Positions 7,722 to 16,202 of a DNA stretch of 64,000 nt are shown piece after piece (positions within the stretch are counted from its first letter, which is position 1; the number at the start of each line of letters is the position of its first letter). A program made the position numbers and the translations under genes. The stretch is from Kushneria konosiri (GTDB lineage Bacteria > Pseudomonadota > Gammaproteobacteria > Pseudomonadales > Halomonadaceae): NCBI RefSeq assembly GCF_002155145.1, contig NZ_CP021323.1:1984001-2048000 (forward strand). Reading direction: 5' to 3'. The notes beneath the pieces were generated by a model. That model worked only from the letters and a program-made list of their open reading frames with translations. It did not search any database and was not told the origin of the DNA.

Positions 7722-8867
7722 TTAGCGTCCGTTCCGGCTCGGGTAGCCAAACAGCCGCATGATCGAGGCGCTGCGCGCGCTTAAAAGCTCGGGCGTGCGC
7801 TTGAGCGCCTCTTCCAGCGCCATCGGGCCATCCGCCAGTGCAAAGGCAGCCGTTACGCCTTCTTCGAGCGCCTGCTCCCAACCGCTGTCGAGTTTTCCGG
7901 CCAGCACCACGCAGGGCACCCCCTGACGGCGGGCCGCGCGGGAAACGCCGATGGGCGTCTTGCCGGACAGGCTCTGGCCATCCAGCCGGCCCTCGCCGGT
8001 GATGACCAGATCGGTGTGCTCCAGCGTCTTTTCAAAGCCGACCTGTTCCATCACAAGCTCGATGCCCGGGCGCAGCGTGGCGTTCAAAAAGGCCAGCGCG
8101 GCAAAGCCCATCCCACCGGCCGCACCCGCTCCGGCGCTGTCGCGATGATCCTGGCCGGTCGCATCCAGCGTGATGTCGGCAAGCCTTGCCAGGGCTTGAT
8201 CCAGCTGATCGACCTGCTCTTTTGTGGCGCCCTTCTGCGGCCCGAAAATGGCACTGGCGCCCTGATCGCCGCATAACGGGTTGTTCACATCCACGGCAGC
8301 CTCGACCGTGAGCTGCGCCAGACGCGGGTCGATCCCGGAAAGGTCGATGCGGGAAAGCCCGGCCAGAGCGGCGCCGCCTGGCTCAAGAGGTTGATCATTG
8401 TCATTCAGAAAGCGCACGCCCAGCGCACTCATCATGCCGGCGCCGCCGTCGTTGGTGGCGCTGCCGCCGAGTGTCAGGATCAGGTGCTCGGCGCCGGCCT
8501 CGAGTGCAGCATGAATCAGCTCGCCCACGCCTCTGGTGGTGGTATGCAGGGCATCGCGCTCCTCCGGCTGCAGGTGCTGCAGACCGCTGGCCTCCGCCAG
8601 TTCGACGATGGCGGTGCGGCGGCTGGCGATCCAGCCCCACTGTGCCATGCGAGGACGGTTTAAAGCGTCATGAACTTCCAGACTGCGTGCCTCGGCTCCG
8701 CTGGCCGTCAGCAGGGCTTCCAGCGTCCCTTCGCCGCCATCACCCAGCGGGCAGAGCGTCCAGTCGGCATCGGGCGCGGCCTGGCGGATTCCTTCAGCGA
8801 TGGCGTTGGCAGCGTCGGTGGCGCCCAGGGCATCCTTGAAGCTGTCGGGGGCAATCAGAATGTGCAT
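7722..8867 (-). CDS. garK: Glycerate kinase (GarK/GlxK type)
   Basis: 381 aa. The start MHILIAPDSFKDALGATDAA is the hallmark of the type-1 glycerate kinase family; further motifs are PLGDGGEGTLEAL, LTLGGSATNDGGAGM and TGEGRLDGQSLSGKTPIGV. It phosphorylates D-glycerate to a phosphoglycerate, feeding glyoxylate, tartronate or sugar-acid catabolism into glycolysis. The frame extends to 8912, but the family alignment puts the start at the ATG at 8867. It is alone on its strand, with no garL/garR/gcl neighbours, so the source of glycerate is unclear. A terminator-like hairpin lies about 83 nt upstream of the start. Confidence 0.92.
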   Translation of the reverse strand: MHILIAPDSFKDALGATDAANAIAEGIRQAAPDADWTLCPLGDGGEGTLEALLTASGAEARSLEVHDALNRPRMAQWGWIASRRTAIVELAEASGLQHLQPEERDALHTTTRGVGELIHAALEAGAEHLILTLGGSATNDGGAGMMSALGVRFLNDNDQPLEPGGAALAGLSRIDLSGIDPRLAQLTVEAAVDVNNPLCGDQGASAIFGPQKGATKEQVDQLDQALARLADITLDATGQDHRDSAGAGAAGGMGFAALAFLNATLRPGIELVMEQVGFEKTLEHTDLVITGEGRLDGQSLSGKTPIGVSRAARRQGVPCVVLAGKLDSGWEQALEEGVTAAFALADGPMALEEALKRTPELLSARSASIMRLFGYPSRNGR

Positions 8868-9239
8868 GCAGGCGCTCCGTTCGAAACAGTGAGCCATGAG
8901 CATACCCGGCACGTCGGATACCGGCCACCAGCGCCTTTTGCTCTTGTATTAAAAGGCCCACCGAGGCGGGCCTGATCAAAAGAGAAGGGGAGCGATCATC
9001 TGCCGTGAAGCGCAATGGCGTCGTCACCGGCTTTCAGGGTTGGAAGAGCCGGGCAGGGCGAGCCCGAGCCGGCCTCCCGTCAGTGCCTTTTTTTCGGATA
9101 CGTTGACCCTGCTGCCCCCTGAACGTCGATATTGCGGGCGTTTCGTATTCGCTCTACTGTTTTAGCAAGGGTAGGGACCGTGTGCCTTCCCGTGGGAGCA
9201 CCTTCGGGTGTCAGGGGTATTTCACCGGGGACGCACGCC
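8868..9239. other. 372-bp intergenic region between divergent genes
   Basis: Contains a minus-strand hairpin with a short T run (8951-8973). On the plus strand a T-rich stretch at 9087-9094 follows an imperfect GC-rich inverted repeat (GCCGG / CCGGC arms near 9048-9073). No convincing coding frame is visible. The region could hold a small RNA or simply promoters; neither is demonstrated. Confidence 0.45.
8951..8973 (-). terminator. Terminator-like hairpin upstream of glycerate kinase
   Basis: Arms AGGCCC and GGGCCT (8-nt loop) are followed on the minus strand by TTTTAATAC. It stands upstream of the glycerate kinase start rather than after a recognised gene. It therefore ends an unannotated minus-strand transcript or acts as an attenuator for the kinase. 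Confidence 0.5.
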
Positions 9240-9806
9240 ATGTCCATTCAGTCGTTCATGACCCTGTCATTGCTGAGCCTTGTGCTGACAGGCTGTAGTT
9301 CCCTGTCCTCGAGCCGGCCGCTGGATGTTCAGGAGCAGTTCCTGCCGGCGTCGTGCTACGCCACCTACGGTGGGACGCGTCTGACACAGATTCGTGCCAT
9401 TGCCGCCGCGCTTGAAGCTCAGGGCTATGAGGTGCGAACCAGCGATGTCGAGCTGGGGCTGGTCAGTGCCGAGCGCATCACGCGTCAGCCGGGGCTGGGC
9501 GCGACTCGCCAGTGGCGGGGCAGCAGTATGGGATGGTTTGGCGGCCACCGTAGAGGAGGCATGCTGGGTGTCGGGTTCGCAGACCCCTTCAATGTCTTTC
9601 GCTCGGACCCCTATAGCGTTGAGCGCGTCTCGGTCAGTGCCGACGGACAGCGCTACTTGGCAGTGCGCAGTGTGACGGTCGTATCACCGGACGGTTTCGT
9701 TATCGATGCTCGTTCGGCCTCCCACAACCCTTCTGTCAGCAGACGCATGCGGCGATCGATCAGGCGCTGGCGCACTCGGGAGAAGGCTCATGACCCCAGG
9801 ATATGA
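9240..9806 (+). CDS. Putative lipoprotein of unknown function
   Basis: 188 aa from the ATG at 9240. A signal peptide ends in the lipobox LVLTGC (Cys at about residue 18), so the mature protein is probably acylated. I do not recognise a family. The mature part begins with a domain that resembles the next gene's product (a single Cys-containing strand, then IAAALEAQGYEVRTSD). This is followed by a Gly/Trp-rich segment (MGWFGGHRRGGMLGVGF) and a basic C-terminus (RRMRRSIRRWRTR). The downstream lipoprotein overlaps it by 17 nt, so the two are probably one transcription unit and may be partners in the envelope. Confidence 0.75.
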   Translation: MSIQSFMTLSLLSLVLTGCSSLSSSRPLDVQEQFLPASCYATYGGTRLTQIRAIAAALEAQGYEVRTSDVELGLVSAERITRQPGLGATRQWRGSSMGWFGGHRRGGMLGVGFADPFNVFRSDPYSVERVSVSADGQRYLAVRSVTVVSPDGFVIDARSASHNPSVSRRMRRSIRRWRTREKAHDPRI

Positions 9807-10212
9807 ACGCGGCGTGCGACGCATCAGGCAGGCGCTGATCATGCTGGTACTGATGGCGGGCATGACTGCCTGTGCCACGACTTCCTCGCTGCCGCCGCCC
9901 GAGCGCCTCCAGCATTTCAATGCCTCGCCTGACCAGGTCATGCAGGCCACCATGGCGACCCTGGCCGAGCGAGGCTTTGTCATCGTTTACGGCGATCACG
10001 CGCTTGGTGAGCTTCGCGCCCGCTACGCTTCCCGCCCCGAGTGGCGCGTTGAGGCGCACGTGGCAGGCGATGCGAGCGGAAGTGAGCTTCAGCTCAAGGG
10101 CTGGCAGGGCAATGCAGCGCTGGGCGTGGGCGATTTTGACCGGCTCACCACTGACATTGCCGAGCGTCTTGGCGAAGGGCCGCTGTCAGCACCGGCCTCC
10201 GTGACGCCCTGA
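9790..10212 (+). CDS. Putative lipoprotein of unknown function
   Basis: 140 aa from the ATG at 9790, which overlaps the previous gene by 17 nt. After a basic N-region (MTPGYERGVRRIRQ) a hydrophobic stretch ends in the lipobox GMTAC. The mature domain has the pattern VMQATMATLAERGFVIVYGDHALGELRARY, a small alpha/beta fold like those of uncharacterised envelope lipoproteins. The overlap with its neighbour and the shared 'wrong-frame-free' layout support co-expression. The function is unknown. Confidence 0.72.
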   Translation: MTPGYERGVRRIRQALIMLVLMAGMTACATTSSLPPPERLQHFNASPDQVMQATMATLAERGFVIVYGDHALGELRARYASRPEWRVEAHVAGDASGSELQLKGWQGNAALGVGDFDRLTTDIAERLGEGPLSAPASVTP

Positions 10213-10213
10213 G

Positions 10214-10633
10214 TCAGACACTTTTGAACTCGTCAGCAAAACGCTTCAGCAGCGCCAGGCGTGTCTGCCGGGTGTCTTCTGTCAGCGGCTGTGCCTGACC
10301 TGCGCCCCAGACCGGGCCGGGCCAGGCATCATCTCCCTGTGCGCGCGCGATCACATGTACATGCAGCTGGGGCACCATGTTGCCCAGCGCGCCGATGTTG
10401 ATCTTGTCGGCGCCGGTATGGCGCATCATGAACTCCCCCAGCTGATCGACTTCCTGCCAGAGCCGTGCACGCTCCTGTCGTGGCAGTTCAAAGCTTTCAC
10501 GAATGCCGTCCCGCTGTGGTATCAGCAACGCCCAGACAAAGCGGGCGTCGTTCATCAAACGCAGCTCGCAAAGTTCAAGCGAGGCCACAAACAGCGTGTC
10601 TGCGGCCAGTCTTTCATGTAGCGCAAAGGCCAT
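10214..10633 (-). CDS. HIT-domain protein (histidine triad hydrolase-like)
   Basis: 139 aa, a single HIT domain. The histidine triad appears as PQLHVHVIARAQGD (His-x-His-x, about residues 90-95), preceded by the Asp-Lys-Ile-Asn motif DKINIGALGN. HIT proteins hydrolyse nucleotide phosphoramidates or AMP conjugates in the cytosol. The third triad histidine position is Ala/Arg here (HVHVIAR), as in a known bacterial HIT subset. It converges on the lipoprotein gene with a 1-nt gap. Confidence 0.88.
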   Translation of the reverse strand: MAFALHERLAADTLFVASLELCELRLMNDARFVWALLIPQRDGIRESFELPRQERARLWQEVDQLGEFMMRHTGADKINIGALGNMVPQLHVHVIARAQGDDAWPGPVWGAGQAQPLTEDTRQTRLALLKRFADEFKSV

Positions 10634-10807
10634 GCTGTCGCTCCATGGTCAATAAAAGGTTAGATGGATCAGGGCATTGGAGGCGATCGCTGGTGAAAAT
10701 GCAAACTGGCGAAAAAGATGCCAGGCTCGTGTCATGGGCGCGCAACGATCAGGTCCACCCGTCTGGACAGGGGCACCCATATCACCCGATCAACAAGGAG
10801 TTGTGAC

Positions 10808-10939
10808 ATGAAAAAATGGATGAGCATGATGCTGATTGCCCTCTTTTCCGCCGCGGCGCTGTCGGCCTGCAATACGGTCGGTGGTGCAGGTCAGGACATT
10901 GAAGAAGGTGGTGAGTCCATTCAGGACGCTGCCAACTAA
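10808..10939 (+). CDS. ecnB: Entericidin A/B family lipoprotein
   Basis: 43 aa. A Lys-rich start (MKKWMSMMLIALFSAAALSAC) ends in the lipobox LSAC, followed by the entericidin signature NTVGGAGQDIEEGGESIQDA. The start has AAGGAG about 7 nt upstream. EcnB is a small membrane lipoprotein described as a stress-inducible toxin paired with EcnA. Only one member is found here, so a toxin-antidote pair is not supported by this window; in many halophiles a single copy occurs. A strong hairpin follows the stop by about 13 nt. Confidence 0.85.
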   Translation: MKKWMSMMLIALFSAAALSACNTVGGAGQDIEEGGESIQDAAN

Positions 10940-10951
10940 GTGTGCTTTCCC

Positions 10952-10977
10952 GGGCAGGGGCGCAACGCCACCTGCCC
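10952..10977 (+). terminator. GC-rich hairpin after the entericidin gene
   Basis: A 7-bp outer stem (GGGCAGG / CCTGCCC) encloses GGCG-CAA-CGCC. No T run follows, so it may slow decay or assist termination rather than act as a standard intrinsic terminator. Confidence 0.5.
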
Positions 10978-11132
10978 GTACCCTTCAATACTGCCTTTCT
11001 GTCTCCTCCGCTTCGTGTTTTCTGCCCTGACGGTTTCCCTGCCCGTCCAGTGCCCTCTGTCACCTGTTGCCTTTGTCTGATCATCGCCCCCTGACAGCGA
11101 TGATTTGACCCGGCTCAAATGATATAAATATA

Positions 11133-11151
11133 CGCTTGATAATCCTTATCA
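11133..11151 (+). promoter_or_regulatory. Fur-like box upstream of the TonB-dependent receptor
   Basis: TGATAATCCTTATC (11138-11151) matches 13 of 14 positions of the 3' part of the Fur consensus. With the next base it forms the perfect inverted repeat TGATAA-TCC-TTATCA. It overlaps the presumed start of transcription, so iron-loaded Fur should repress the receptor gene. Confidence 0.8.
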
Positions 11152-11259
11152 TTAAACTTAATGTGGCGTCGCTCGGTTTGACGCCTTCATACGCCTGAGC
11201 GCGGGATTTTGCGCCGATCAACAATGCGGCAGTGATCTATAACAGTCAGGGGAACAGTC

Positions 11260-13515
11260 ATGAATCAAACGGGGAAGTTCTGTCCCGGTGCAGGAGAAGT
11301 ACGCTATCTGACCTCGCTTCTGGCCGGTGCCGTCCTGTTGCCGGTCGCCGGCGGCGTATGGGCAGCCGAGCAGCAGGGGGATGGCGCTGCGACGACCACG
11401 ACGGTCACCACGACCACTGCCACGGCTTCCGGAGGCGACGGCTCACGTCTTGATACGATCACCGTGGAAGGCAACCGGCTCTATGACATGCTGCCCTCCG
11501 AGCAGACCGGCGGCTATGGCGTGGATGCCGCGACCGTGGGCACCAAGACACCGGCGGCCCTGCGTGACATTCCCCAGTCGATCAGCGTGGTGACCCGCGA
11601 GGCGATCGAGGATCAGAACTTCGACACGCTCGATGAGCTCGCCAAACGCACCCCCGGCGTGCGCGTGCTCTCCAATGATGACGGTCGCTCCTCGATCTAC
11701 TCGCGCGGCTATGAATACGACGAATACAACATCGATGGCCTGCCGGCCCCCATGGCCAGCATCAATGGCACCGTGCCCAATCTCTCGGCGTTTGATCGCG
11801 TGGAGATCATGCGTGGGCCATCCGGCCTGTTTAACAGCACTAGTGAAATGGGCGGTATCGTCAATCTGGTCCGCAAGCGCCCGACCGATGAGTTTCAGGG
11901 CCATGTGACCGGCCGCTATGGCAGCTGGGACCAGAATTACGTCGAGACAGACCTGTCCGGCCCGATCAATGCCGATGGCAGCGTGCGGGGTCGGCTGGTG
12001 ATCGACAACAGCGACACCAACGGTTTTGTTGATCGCAACGACAATACCCATCAGACGTTTTACGGTGCCTTGGATGTTGATCTGGATGAGGCCACCACCC
12101 TGTCACTGGCCTACCTGCGTCAGCACAAGGACATTACCGTCAACAATGGCCTTCCGACGGGTGCTGACGGAAACCTGCTGGATATCAAACGTTCTACCTT
12201 CGCTGGCGCGGATTGGAACCGCTTTGAAATGCAAAGCAATGACTACATTGCCGAGCTGACCCACCAGTTCGATAACGGTGGCTATGGCCGATTTGGCGCG
12301 CGGTATTCCGACCGGCAGGCCAACTACAACTATATATTTGGCGGCACCGGGGTCGATGCCAACGGCGGTTTTGACGCTCGAGGCACGGGTGGGGATATCG
12401 ACCAGCAGTCTCTCTCCATGGATGCCAGCTATAGCCAGCCTTTCGATGCCCTGGGCAATGTCAGTGAGTTTGTGGTCGGTACGGATTACAAGCGCTACGA
12501 AACCGACACGGTTCGAAGTGCCGTATCTGCAAAAGGCCGTAACGGTGTCTATTTCAATGACGGTCTCGGGGATGGGCCAACGTCGTTTGATGGCATCAGA
12601 AACATTACCGAGATCGATTTTCTTGACCCCGACCGACGTGGTGCCCGAATTTCCGATCAGCTTGAAACGCTTGAAGAATATGGCCTCTATTCCAAGCTGA
12701 CCTTCCGCCCGATTCAGGATCTGGCCCTGATCGGGGGCGCTCGGCTGAGTTCCTATCAGGCGCGTGTCACCACTCATGGCAACAATGATGTGGTCAGCAG
12801 TCGTAGTGATGATGGCAAGGTCACGCCCTACGGCGGTCTGGTATACGACCTTGATCGCCATCATTCGCTGTATGCCAGCTACTCAGAGGTGTTCAAGCCG
12901 CAGACGCAAACGGATGCCAATAACGATCTGCTCAAGGCGCGTGAGGGCACCCAGTATGAAGTCGGCATCAAGGGCAGCTACTTCAATGGCGATCTGAATG
13001 CGCGCATGAGTGCCTTCCGTCTCTATGATGAAAACTATGCGGCCAGTGTGACCGGACAAAACTACAGTGCCGATACCGGCAAGCGGCGTATCCAGGGGGC
13101 AGAACTCGAGCTGACCGGCAGCATTACCGATCAGTGGGACGTGATTGCCGGTTACACCTATCTCGATACCGAGGTAAAGGATGGCGATGAAGAGGCGACC
13201 TTCCTGCTGATGCCGCACAACATGGTCAATCTGTGGACCCAGTACGGCTTTGAAGGCGGGGCACTGGACGGTTTCCGTATCGGTGGCGGCGTGACGGCGA
13301 TGGATGGTTTCCATTCCAGCCAAGGGGTCGAGGCCCCGGGCTATGCGGTCGTCGATGCCATGGTCGGCTACGACTTCACGCCGAACCTGTCGGGTCAGCT
13401 CAATTTCAACAACATTCTCGACAAGAAATACTACGAGCGTGTAGGCAGTACCGGCACTTTCAATATGTACGGTGCGCCTTCCAATGTCGTGGCCTCACTG
13501 CGCTACGATTTCTGA
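11260..13515 (+). CDS. TonB-dependent siderophore receptor (FhuE/FpvA-like)
   Basis: 751 aa outer-membrane receptor. A signal peptide (about residues 1-36, ending GGVWAA) precedes a Thr-rich linker and a TonB-box-like DTITVEG. The plug domain has DIPQSISVVTREAIEDQ, TPGVRV, YNIDGLPAP and VEIMRGPSGL; the 22-strand barrel ends in SLRYDF with terminal Phe. The plug pattern resembles hydroxamate receptors of the FhuE/FpvA group more than catecholate FepA or aerobactin IutA; this is an impression from reading, not a search. A Fur box lies upstream, and a bidirectional terminator separates it from the convergent DHB operon. It probably imports the ferric siderophore made by the neighbouring genes or a foreign one. 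Confidence 0.92.
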   Translation: MNQTGKFCPGAGEVRYLTSLLAGAVLLPVAGGVWAAEQQGDGAATTTTVTTTTATASGGDGSRLDTITVEGNRLYDMLPSEQTGGYGVDAATVGTKTPAALRDIPQSISVVTREAIEDQNFDTLDELAKRTPGVRVLSNDDGRSSIYSRGYEYDEYNIDGLPAPMASINGTVPNLSAFDRVEIMRGPSGLFNSTSEMGGIVNLVRKRPTDEFQGHVTGRYGSWDQNYVETDLSGPINADGSVRGRLVIDNSDTNGFVDRNDNTHQTFYGALDVDLDEATTLSLAYLRQHKDITVNNGLPTGADGNLLDIKRSTFAGADWNRFEMQSNDYIAELTHQFDNGGYGRFGARYSDRQANYNYIFGGTGVDANGGFDARGTGGDIDQQSLSMDASYSQPFDALGNVSEFVVGTDYKRYETDTVRSAVSAKGRNGVYFNDGLGDGPTSFDGIRNITEIDFLDPDRRGARISDQLETLEEYGLYSKLTFRPIQDLALIGGARLSSYQARVTTHGNNDVVSSRSDDGKVTPYGGLVYDLDRHHSLYASYSEVFKPQTQTDANNDLLKAREGTQYEVGIKGSYFNGDLNARMSAFRLYDENYAASVTGQNYSADTGKRRIQGAELELTGSITDQWDVIAGYTYLDTEVKDGDEEATFLLMPHNMVNLWTQYGFEGGALDGFRIGGGVTAMDGFHSSQGVEAPGYAVVDAMVGYDFTPNLSGQLNFNNILDKKYYERVGSTGTFNMYGAPSNVVASLRYDF

Positions 13516-13561
13516 TCGATGCCGCGCCGGCCCTGTCGGCGCGGCTTCCACGAGAGACAAG

Positions 13562-13600
13562 GCATCAAAAACCCGGCACATGGCCGGGTTTTTTTGATGC
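13562..13600. terminator. Bidirectional rho-independent terminator
   Basis: The GC stem ACCCGGC / GCCGGGT is flanked by A and T runs inside a longer palindrome (GCATCAAAA ... TTTTTGATGC). It lies between the convergent receptor gene and the DHB operon and can end transcripts from both sides. Confidence 0.9.
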
Positions 13601-13621
13601 CTGAGTAGTGGCGCTGGCGGA

Positions 13622-14410
13622 TCAGCGAATGCCGAGCGTGGCGCCACCGTCGATGCGCATGTCGTGCATGGTGATATGGCGGGCACGATCACTGAGCAGA
13701 AAACGAATCGCCTCGCTGACATCGCCAGGTTCGGCAATACGCTTTAATGGAATGCCCAGTTTCCAGCCTTCCAGCGAGCCGCGAATCACATTGTCGCGAC
13801 CGCTGTCGTCAAGCCACATGCCGCGCTGCATGTCGGTATCGGTGGAGCCCGGGGAGACGAGGTTGCATCGTACATTGTGCTCAGCCATTTCCAGCCCCAG
13901 ACAGCGCACCAGCTGATGGGTGGCCGCCTTGGAAGCGCAGTAGGCGCCCATGGCCTGACGCGGCGTGTCGGCGGCGTTGGAGCCCACCACCACGATGGCC
14001 CCCTGCTGACGCTCGGCCATTCGCCGGGCCACGGCGCGGGTCACGTTGAACACGCCGGTGGTATTAACGTTGAGCGCATGCAGCCACTGGGCATCGGTCA
14101 ACTCCGTGATGCGGCCCATCTGCAACACGCCGGCAACATGGGCCAGACGCGTGATGGGCGCCCGGGCTTCGATCTCGGCAATGGTGGCGTCTACCGCACC
14201 TGAGTCGCTGACATCCACAATGTGGGCGCTGACCCGCTCGGCGCCGAATTCACGTTCCAGCTGCGCTGACGTCTCTTTCAGGGTGTCTGCAAGATGGTCC
14301 AGCAGGGCAACGCTTGCGCCTTCGCGAAGAAGGTCACGGGCGAGCGTCGCACCGATCCCGCGGGCGGCACCGGTGATGACGATATGATCGCTTTGGAATT
14401 CACCGCTCAT
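13622..14410 (-). CDS. entA: 2,3-dihydro-2,3-dihydroxybenzoate dehydrogenase
   Basis: 262 aa short-chain dehydrogenase. The NAD-binding motif is TGAARGIGATLA (about residues 12-23), with NNAG replaced by HVAGVLQMG, the EntA-like variant. The catalytic Ser/Tyr/Lys fall in VVVGSNAADTP and MGAYCASKAA; the C-terminal motif is LVSPGSTDTDMQRGMW. It oxidises 2,3-dihydro-2,3-DHB to 2,3-dihydroxybenzoate, the last step of DHB synthesis. It is the last gene of the operon and overlaps the SIP gene by ATGA, implying translational coupling. Confidence 0.92.
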   Translation of the reverse strand: MSGEFQSDHIVITGAARGIGATLARDLLREGASVALLDHLADTLKETSAQLEREFGAERVSAHIVDVSDSGAVDATIAEIEARAPITRLAHVAGVLQMGRITELTDAQWLHALNVNTTGVFNVTRAVARRMAERQQGAIVVVGSNAADTPRQAMGAYCASKAATHQLVRCLGLEMAEHNVRCNLVSPGSTDTDMQRGMWLDDSGRDNVIRGSLEGWKLGIPLKRIAEPGDVSEAIRFLLSDRARHITMHDMRIDGGATLGIR

Positions 14411-15273
14411 TTGAGTTCATCCATGATGCGATGGCGCTCCTGATGGTAGCGCTCCTCGTTCCAGCAGTGGCGCCAGTAGGGCACCGCGTAGAGCTGACGT
14501 TTGGTCAGACCGCGAATGCCCATCAGATGCTCGCGCAGGGAGAGTACGGCCGAATTCTCGCCGCCGACCCAGGCCGAGACGCTGCCGGACTCGGGAAAGT
14601 CCATGGCACGCACCGCATCGATCTGCAGGGTCGACAGACACGACGGAATGTCACCGCGATAGAGCCAGTGCACCTTTACACCTGAAGGATGGCGCAACGT
14701 CTGGCACTCGGAGGGGCTCTCCACTTCAATCAACACCACGCCGCGGGCGTCCTCGCTCATGGCCTCGAGCAGCGCGCTGATGGCGGGCAGGGCGGTCATG
14801 TCACCTGCGATCAGCGACCAGTCGGCCGGTGGCAGCAGTGGGTCGGGGCCGCCCGGTCCGCTGATGCCGATCAGGTCGCCCGGACCTGCGGCCAGCGCCC
14901 AGCGCGAGGCCGGGCCTTCATCGCCGTGCGCGACGAAATCCACACTCAGTTCGCGCCGCTCGACATCGAAATGACGCACGCTGTAAGTGCGAGTGATCGG
15001 TTTTTCCTCAAGCGCCGGCCAGACCACGCCGGCCTCGGTCAGCTGCGGCAGCACCGGTGCACTTTGATGCTCAAGGGGCAGAAAGACCTTGATATGACCG
15101 CCACCGCGATGCGTGGGAAAACCTTCCAGCGCTTCACCGCCGAGCACGATACGAATCATGTGCTCGGTGATGATTTCACGGCGCACCACTTCCAGCAGCA
15201 TCGGCGGGCGCTTTTTGCCCTTTGGCGCCGCTTGCGCGGTGGCCTGAGGCGGGATCGTTTCAGTAGCGCTCAT
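14407..15273 (-). CDS. Siderophore-interacting protein, FAD/NAD(P)H ferric-siderophore reductase (SIP/ViuB family)
   Basis: 288 aa. The FAD-binding motif ITRTYSVRHF is at about residues 95-104 (RxYSxR-type), followed by DFVAHGDEGPASRWA and GDLIGISGPGG. The C-terminal ferredoxin-reductase-like half has SLIAGDMTALPAI and ends in EERYHQERHRIMDELK. SIPs reduce imported ferric-siderophores in the cytosol to release Fe2+. It sits between entB and entA with ATGA overlaps on both sides, so it is embedded in the biosynthesis operon rather than beside an importer. Confidence 0.9.
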   Translation of the reverse strand: MSATETIPPQATAQAAPKGKKRPPMLLEVVRREIITEHMIRIVLGGEALEGFPTHRGGGHIKVFLPLEHQSAPVLPQLTEAGVVWPALEEKPITRTYSVRHFDVERRELSVDFVAHGDEGPASRWALAAGPGDLIGISGPGGPDPLLPPADWSLIAGDMTALPAISALLEAMSEDARGVVLIEVESPSECQTLRHPSGVKVHWLYRGDIPSCLSTLQIDAVRAMDFPESGSVSAWVGGENSAVLSLREHLMGIRGLTKRQLYAVPYWRHCWNEERYHQERHRIMDELK

Positions 15274-16163
15274 GCACTCACTCCCTGACGATTGAGCAGC
15301 GCGACCCAGTCGGTAATGGTCGGCGCTTCGACCAGATCCATGAAGCTGACATCAAAGCCTTCCCGGCGCAGTTCCTCGACAAACGTCATCATGCGCATCG
15401 AGTCGAGCCCGTAGAAGAGCAGACTGTCATCGGCAGGAATCTCCTCGACGCTGACACCGGCAAGGGTGGCGACCCGTTCGGTCAGTGCCGCCTGTGTCAT
15501 GGTGCCGACCTGCTGGATGCCCTGCGCCGATTCGAGCGCTTCAAGGGCGCGGGCGCTGGTGGTAACCACACCGCAGCGGCCGGCGACGTACTCAAGTGCC
15601 ATGTCGTGACGTTCGCGGGAAAAATCCGCCACGCCGTCGGTGAGCATGAAACACTGCACATCCTGCATGAAGCCTTCCAGCGCCGTGGCCATGCAACCAA
15701 TGTGGGCATAGACCCCGCCGATGATCAGCTGATCGCGGCCCCAGTCACGCATGCGCTCGCGCAGGTCGCTGCGCTGAAAGGCGCTGTAGCGCCACTTGGT
15801 CAGCACCACGTCACTGTCCTGCGGGGCCAGCTCGTCCACCACCGGATACTGCTCGGGGTGTGCCGGCAGTCCTGGCCCCCAGAAATCGTTGAGCAGGGCG
15901 CGATCATCATCGGGCTGATCGGTGGGCTGGGCGGTATAGACCACCGGCACGCCCGCGGCGCGCGCGGCCTTGATCAGCGCGGCCAGATGACGGATCACCT
16001 CGGGGACAGGCGCCGCCGTCACGTCATACTTGGCCAGAAAGTAGCGCTGCATGTCGTGAATCAAAAGCACCGCGCGTGATGGCTCGACCTGCCAGTGGAC
16101 CCGATTGTCGGGCAGCTCGCTGGTGGTGGGCAGTGAATAGCTCGCGATGGCGGGAATGGCCAT
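15270..16163 (-). CDS. entB: Isochorismatase with aryl carrier domain
   Basis: 297 aa, two domains as in EntB/VibB. Residues ~1-205 are the isochorismate lyase, with AVLLIHDMQRYF (catalytic Asp), YTAQPTDQ, LTKWRYSAF and GGVYAHIGCMAT. Residues ~215-290 are an aryl carrier domain with the phosphopantetheine site FYGLDSMRMM. It hydrolyses isochorismate to 2,3-dihydro-2,3-DHB and, once primed, carries DHB as a thioester. An intact carrier serine implies a downstream acceptor enzyme, yet no condensation-domain gene is in the window. It overlaps the SIP gene by 4 nt. Confidence 0.93.
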   Translation of the reverse strand: MAIPAIASYSLPTTSELPDNRVHWQVEPSRAVLLIHDMQRYFLAKYDVTAAPVPEVIRHLAALIKAARAAGVPVVYTAQPTDQPDDDRALLNDFWGPGLPAHPEQYPVVDELAPQDSDVVLTKWRYSAFQRSDLRERMRDWGRDQLIIGGVYAHIGCMATALEGFMQDVQCFMLTDGVADFSRERHDMALEYVAGRCGVVTTSARALEALESAQGIQQVGTMTQAALTERVATLAGVSVEEIPADDSLLFYGLDSMRMMTFVEELRREGFDVSFMDLVEAPTITDWVALLNRQGVSA

Positions 16164-16202
16164 GTTACCTCTCCTGTAATCTTTCAGCGCCGCGACGTAT
16201 GG

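Larger units (their letters stand above)
10940..11259. other. 320-bp intergenic region: hairpin, then the receptor promoter with a Fur box
   Basis: The first part holds the 10952-10977 hairpin. The last 150 bp turns AT-rich and holds the TonB receptor promoter: TTGACC at 11106-11111 is a possible -35, with an AT-rich -10-like stretch at 11127-11134, partly overlapped by the Fur-like box. No coding frame is credible. Confidence 0.55.

Noticed and set aside
13495-13737. 80-aa minus-strand frame over the bidirectional terminator
   Set aside because: It crosses the terminator and the convergent gene ends; no RBS.
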